Below are positions 59,042-64,000 of a stretch of 64,000 bases of DNA, piece by piece. Source of the DNA: Polytrichum commune (Eukaryota > Streptophyta > Polytrichopsida > Polytrichales > Polytrichaceae); NCBI GenBank assembly GCA_950295325.1, contig OX485808.1:18558527-18622526 (forward strand), read 5' to 3'. A model generated the notes under the pieces. That model was not told where the DNA came from, did not search any database, and saw only the letters and a program-made list of their open reading frames with translations. Positions within the stretch are counted from its first letter, which is position 1, and the number at the start of each line of letters is the position of its first letter. Position numbers and translations under genes: made by a program.

Positions 59042-59842
59042 CTCACCCCCACCAAACGGAGTCGATGCCCTCATCGACTATACTCGTAGTCGGCACACCA
59101 ATTCTCAAGTTACCATCCTCTATGGTGCGGCATTGTGTTTACCTTAGGGCGCGACCCCCACGATGCATCTTCAAATTTGGCATGGTCCCAAAGGTGTCGT
59201 TCCTAGGTGGTCCGTTAGCGACCTTGGATCTCTCATCCAAGGACCTAACCTATACTAGACCCACCTACTTTGGGACTCACTTGGGTTGCCCCTCCTTTGG
59301 GGCCTCCCCCGTTAGGCTCCACTAGCCTAACGTGACACATCTAGGCGAGACCTCAACGCTTCCACTAAGTTGTCTCGGTTGCAACTCCGAGATGGCTTTC
59401 CATTGTTAAGCCACGCCTCGATCGCACGGGGGTGATGCCAAGTCCCGCCCGACTCGGTTCCCACTTTGCTCTTTCGAGACATGGGTTCATGACTCCCATG
59501 CGCCAACTCTCGTTAGCTCGCGGGTAGCACTTTTATGAGCACGCGCCATCAACTTGCCCCCGCCCGGACAAGCCCATAACGAAGAAGTTTCTTGGTTTTA
59601 TCCAAGACCCCTCCAAGCCATGGCCCCCAATTACTCGGCTTACCCAACCTAGTTTGGCATATCTATTCCCCCTCTTCCATTAACCAAGCACAAGTACAAG
59701 ACTAGGACCTCATCTCATACTTTTCTCTTTGCACCACTAAAGTTTGGACTTTATTCCCTCAAGCCAAAGAACAAGTTCATGTTGTGGCATAATTAACCTC
59801 GAAGCTAAGTGTGCTACTAGCGTCTCTCCCCCACTAAAGGAG
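59042..59842 (-). other. Untranslated 3' segment of Gypsy copy 2
   Basis: Lies between the end of the polyprotein relic and the 3' LTR on the minus strand. No coding motif was found; such long 3' untranslated segments occur in chromoviruses. Confidence 0.5.
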
Positions 59843-62800
59843 ATTGATGTCCTCATCAATGCCTACGCTTCATTTTATTGGAATCCTTAGCCTTAGTTTC
59901 TTCAAAGTGCTTCACCAATTCATTGGTGTTCACCATGTCTCTTGCCGCCACCCAAACGGTTTCTTTTTCATGGTATCCTCACCATTTCACCAAGTACTCA
60001 TTTGTACATTTTTTTTCATTTTCACTTGGGCTTCCTACACTTGAGGGTGCCCTCCTACCTCATGTTCCAAATGACCTCCACAAGGTCGGGAGGTGGCCTA
60101 ATCACTTGCTTGTGATCGGGCCACAAGGTGTCGTCCTAAAATGACTTTCGTAATGAGACATGAAATGTCGGATGCACTTTGATCTCCGGCGGTAATTCCA
60201 ACTTATACATGTCCTTGAACACTTGTTCCACAATGGAAAACGAAGCTCCAATTTTGGACATGAACTTTTGAAGTAAGGCCTTTGGGCAAGGTGAAGTTGT
60301 CCACATTCAACAACACCTTATTGGCCCACCTCATACTCCACTTCGCGTCTTCCGGCATTGATTTGCACTCCGTAGCACCTTCGGGCTTTCTCCACCAACA
60401 ACTTGGTCATCTCCAAGACTTGTTTACCATCCTTGGCCAAGTCCTCACCATCTTGGTTGAACTCTAGTGTTGAATGTGCCCCCTCGAGAGCTAGGTTAAT
60501 AGGTTGGAGCGCATCCACTCCATAAGCCACCACCAAAGACCACCCCTTGGTAGCCAAGTGCGTGGCTACATTGCAATTACACTCCGCTCGACCCACATAG
60601 ACCGCCCAATCTCCTTGGTCCGCCCCCACCAAGTTCCTCAAGTATTGCTTCAAGACTACATTCACATGCTCCGCTTTCCCATTCATTTGGGAATGCAAGG
60701 CCGTGGTAAACCTTAGTTTCATCCGACCTCCTTAGAGAATTGCATTGAAAATGCACTTGTGAACTTTGGATCTTGATCCCACACAATCACTCTTGGCAAC
60801 CTGTGGTGCCTCAACCATCCTTTGAGAAAAGGCTATGCGGTCTCCAACGCGGTGGCGGTTCCCACAATTGGCACCATGTGTGCCAACTTGGCAAACCGCT
60901 CTACCATCAACAAGATGGTATCATACCCATGTGACTCCGACAAACTTGTGATCAAGTCCATGCACATACTATGCCATGGCCCCGACGGGATAGGCAATAG
61001 TTGCAAGAAACCGCCTTGCTTTTGGTAAGAGGCTCGGTTCACTTGGCACTTCATCCAAACCTTCACAAAGTGGGTTATATCCTTCTTTATGCACCGCCAA
61101 TGGTAGCCTCATGACACCATTCTATGGCGGCTTTTTCTTTCTCCTCTATGGCCGGCAATAGGGCTATCACATTCTTCCTTCAAAACCGATAGCCTCAACT
61201 TGCCTTGTGGCACATACACCCGACTTTGTTTACACTTGAACAATCCGTCCACCAACTTAACCTCTTTGAGCACCTTGCTCTTGCGAAGCTCACCTAAAAA
61301 CATTTGTGCTTTGGGGTAGTAAATTTACCCCTCCCGTATCTTGCATCACAAGTTTCCTTCGCCGGCACACATTAGCCACAAGGTTTGGATGGTTCTCATT
61401 GCTTGGAACTCATCCGGTCTACTTCGCGCATCCGGCACCACATTTCCACGGTCCGGTTTGTGGATCAAATCCACCTTCATAAGCGCCAAACTATCATGCC
61501 ACCGCAATGACTTGGCGCTTACTTGCGCTTGAATGTCAAAATTCTTTGAGGACACATTGTCCATGTAGACCTTTGCTTTGTGCGACCCCAAATAGTGTCG
61601 CCACATCTTCAAGCAATGCACTACGACAAAGAAGTTCTTTGTCATGAGTTGGTTGTCTTCTTTGACAACCATCGAGCTTCATGCTCCCATATGCAATGGC
61701 CATCCAATTACACATAATTCACCATTGGCAAAGTCATTCACCCCCGTATGCACCTCGAAAGGTTTGTCAAGCTCCGCGAACTTGAGCACGGGCGGCGAAG
61801 AGAACTTGGTGTTAAGCTCCCCAAAGACTCGTGACAAACATCATCCCACTCTTGGGATAGCCATTTCTTCCACAAGTCGCACAAGGTGGGACAACCATCG
61901 AGCTTCATGCTCTCATATGCCATGGCCATCCATCTTGCCTCAACATTCGCCAATGGTAAAGTCATTCGCCCCCGTATGCACCTCAAAAGGTTTGTCAAAT
62001 TTCGCAAACTTGAGCACGGGCGGCGAAGAAAACTTGGTCTTAAGCTCCTTAAAGACTTGGTGGCAAAGCTCATCCCACTTTTGGGATAGCCATTTCTTAC
62101 ATAAGTTGGACAAGGTCGGACAACCATCGAGATTCATGCTCTTATATGCAATGGCCATACATTTTGCCTCAACATACGCCAATGCTAAAGTCACTCGCCC
62201 CCGCATGCACCTCAAAAGGTTTGTCAAAGTCCGCGAACTTAAGCACGGGCGGCGAAGAGAACTTGTTTTTGAGCCCCCCAAAGGCTTGGTGACAAGGCTC
62301 ATCCCACTCTTGGGATAGCCATTTTCCTCAATAAGTTGAATAAGGTCCTAACAACCTTAGAAAACTCTCGAATGAAGTTGTGGTACTAATTGGCTAGGCC
62401 AACAAATGACCTAAGCCCTTTTGAATCAAGGGCCAATTCTCCTTTTGGATTGCCTTGACATTCTTCATGTTCGTCCACCAACTTCATTTATCACCACATA
62501 CCTCAAGAGCTCAATCTCTCGTTGAGCAAAGTTATTTTTCACTTCTTGGCGGTAATTTTTTTTTTGGGCAACACATTGGTGAATACATCCTTGTATTTCA
62601 CCAACATCACACCAATGTTGTTTGGGGGAGGCCCATCTTTCCTAGCCTCCCCATACATTCCTTGGAGTTGCTCCAATTGAACCACGACCATTATTATGAT
62701 GTTTTTCCGTTTATTCATTTGGTCCATTAAGACCAAATTTGAGTTGGTTCCTCCTACCATAGGAGTCCTTGTCAATTTGTAGTGCAATTCTTTGCCATCA

Positions 62801-63802
62801 AGACATCACAAATGCGCCGCAAGCTCACCGGCTTGCACCTCACATCTATCATGTGAGTTCCAAAGAAGGCAGCCTTCACAATGACATGCATTTCATCTAT
62901 TTCACATGGTGTGAAATTTTGACAAAAATCCAATGTCCCACATTGAAAAGTTACATGCATCGCGGCCTCCTTTGTTTCATGCGGTTCGCCCTTTCCAAAC
63001 CGCACCTTGGTGGGCTTGCCCGCTCTATCAATCGGCAAGCCCCAACTCCCTTGCGAGTTTTGGGCTCAAGAAGGAATGGTAGCCTCTTTATCAACCCATG
63101 AGACATTTGTCCCATTCATTTGAGCCTCAAAGTACAAAAGACTTGGCCTCGGCTTAAGGCTACTAGCCTTGGCCACAATGCCATCGTCTTACATTCGGTC
63201 CGCGGCATAAGTATTATTTGGTGTGGTACCTATCTCCCCTCAACGTCCATTGTTGTAAGGCACCACCAAATTTCTTATTGGGGTCATCGGCCTTAATGCT
63301 CGTTGCAATTTTGATGATCCCCGCCACAACCTCAATAAACTTTTGGAAATTTGAACTTGGTATTCACCACCCGCTTTTGAAACCCCACCTAAAACGATGT
63401 ACTTCTTAGAAAACTCGTTCATCTAAGATGCACAATTCATTTGGGTGTGAAATTCGCGCATATACGCCTTAAGAGGCCCGCACGCCTCATTTCCACCAAA
63501 TTCATTCCAACATCAATACCTTCCAAGCATTTCGAATTGGAATTTCAATCCAACATTAATGCCCTCCAAGGTTTTGGGTGCATTCGGTATTCTAGGCCCC
63601 AAATGGTTTTTTGAGGTGTGCGGGAGCCCTTTCAAAGGACTCCACCAATTTCCTTACCGAATCCACCATCATGCCCACCATTGTCATTAGAACCAACGGT
63701 ATGGTCAAATTCCCTTTACACATGATCTTTGTTCCAATTTGAGCCTCACAACCTTTTGGAAACCCCGGGCTAACCATAATAACCCTCACGTTTGATAGCC
63801 AT
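59843..63802 (-). pseudogene. Gypsy copy 2 polyprotein relic: gag-PR-(RT core lost)-RNase H-integrase-chromodomain
   Basis: Read on the minus strand from ATG at 63802. Gag and protease-like segments lead to YKDVFTNVLPK (about 62600) and LPPRSE. The frame then jumps to NVKAIQ and LANY without a polymerase core, as in copy 1. Next come three RNase H-leader repeats (62320-61690), KVYMDNVSSKNFDIQAQVS (about 61540) and the integrase (LLMVERFAKLAHMVPIVGTA, then KAEHVNVVLKQYLRNLVGA). A chromodomain-like tail near 59980-60070 contains YLVKW and WVAARDMVNTNELVKHF. Many stops and shifts; not functional. Confidence 0.8.
61690..62320 (-). repeat. Tandem RNase H-leader repeats, Gypsy copy 2 (three complete units)
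   Basis: Three units of about 228 bp start (minus strand) near 62325, 62100 and 61870 with 'aaatggctatccca'. Each carries 'cttcgccgcccgtgct', an 'ttgaggtgcat' block and 'ctcgatggttgtc'. The last unit runs into the normal RNase H sequence. Confidence 0.85.
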
Positions 63803-63815
63803 GTCTCCCTCAAAG

Positions 63816-64000
63816 TGTCGCAACCCTTGCTAGGTCCCTTAATAATCTTGCCAATTTTCAATTCTAGCAAAGGTTACGAGTCGCTAACCCTTCGCATTCC
63901 GCCATGCTAATGGATAGCTCCTCTTACCCCGGACCAATAGTTCATAGGAGGGAACCAACCCTCCTACTTTGCTTTCGGGACTCACCCCTTAATCGGTAAC
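63816..64000 (-). repeat. 5' LTR of Gypsy copy 2, cut by the window end
   Basis: The plus strand begins TGTCGCAACCCTTGC and follows 58065-58250 closely until the window ends. On the minus strand the LTR end is followed directly by 'ctttgagggagacatggc'. The primer-binding site seen at 54654 in copy 1 is absent. Confidence 0.9.

Noticed and set aside
61738-62318. Long plus-strand frames over Gypsy copy 2
   Set aside because: They are antisense shadows of the RNase H-leader repeats; the minus strand carries the recognisable motifs.

Overview
The window is nuclear DNA of a land plant, about 64 kb and moderately AT-rich. It holds four intron-containing genes set among retroelements, small DNA elements and many local tandem duplications. 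One gene encodes a MYCBP-associated-protein (MYCBPAP) homologue, a protein of the motile-cilium central apparatus. Among land plants only lineages with swimming sperm are expected to keep such genes: bryophytes, lycophytes, ferns, and cycads plus Ginkgo. Introns of roughly 0.1-1 kb argue against a cycad, so I infer a seed-free plant and do not name a species.

Layout. 1-1800: no gene, with a diverged ~195-bp tandem repeat. 1801-8725 (minus): a 12-exon metal tolerance protein of the MTP6/MTPC1 cation diffusion facilitator group. Its introns hold a sense-oriented 120-nt 5S-rRNA-like sequence and a possible RPA70-like relic, and up to three of its 11 introns use GC donors. 9.0-23 kb: intergenic, with foldbacks, MITE-like elements and an inverted pair of TIR elements. 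23.3-28.25 kb: a duplicated CpG-rich leader, then a plus-strand PP2C phosphatase gene. 28.87-34.20 kb (minus): MYCBPAP-like gene, 11 exons, convergent with the PP2C gene. 35.60-39.12 kb (minus): mitochondrial branched-chain 2-oxoacid dehydrogenase E1-alpha gene, 9 exons. 39.3-48.9 kb: repeats, including a G-run TIR element with an exact 8-bp target duplication and a dead pogo/Tigger transposase. 48.9-53.68 kb: a non-autonomous LTR element with one gag-like ORF, split by a solo LTR and with a TIR element inside its 5' LTR. 53.68-64.0 kb: Ty3/Gypsy chromovirus-like copies in opposite orientations, nested in each other. They share loss of the reverse-transcriptase core and a repeated RNase H segment.

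I see no functional link among the four genes: mitochondrial or metal transport, phosphatase signalling, sperm flagella, and branched-chain amino-acid breakdown. All four exon-intron models were built by hand from reading-frame phase, splice dinucleotides and family similarity. Codon phase closes exactly across every exon. No transcript data or database search was available.
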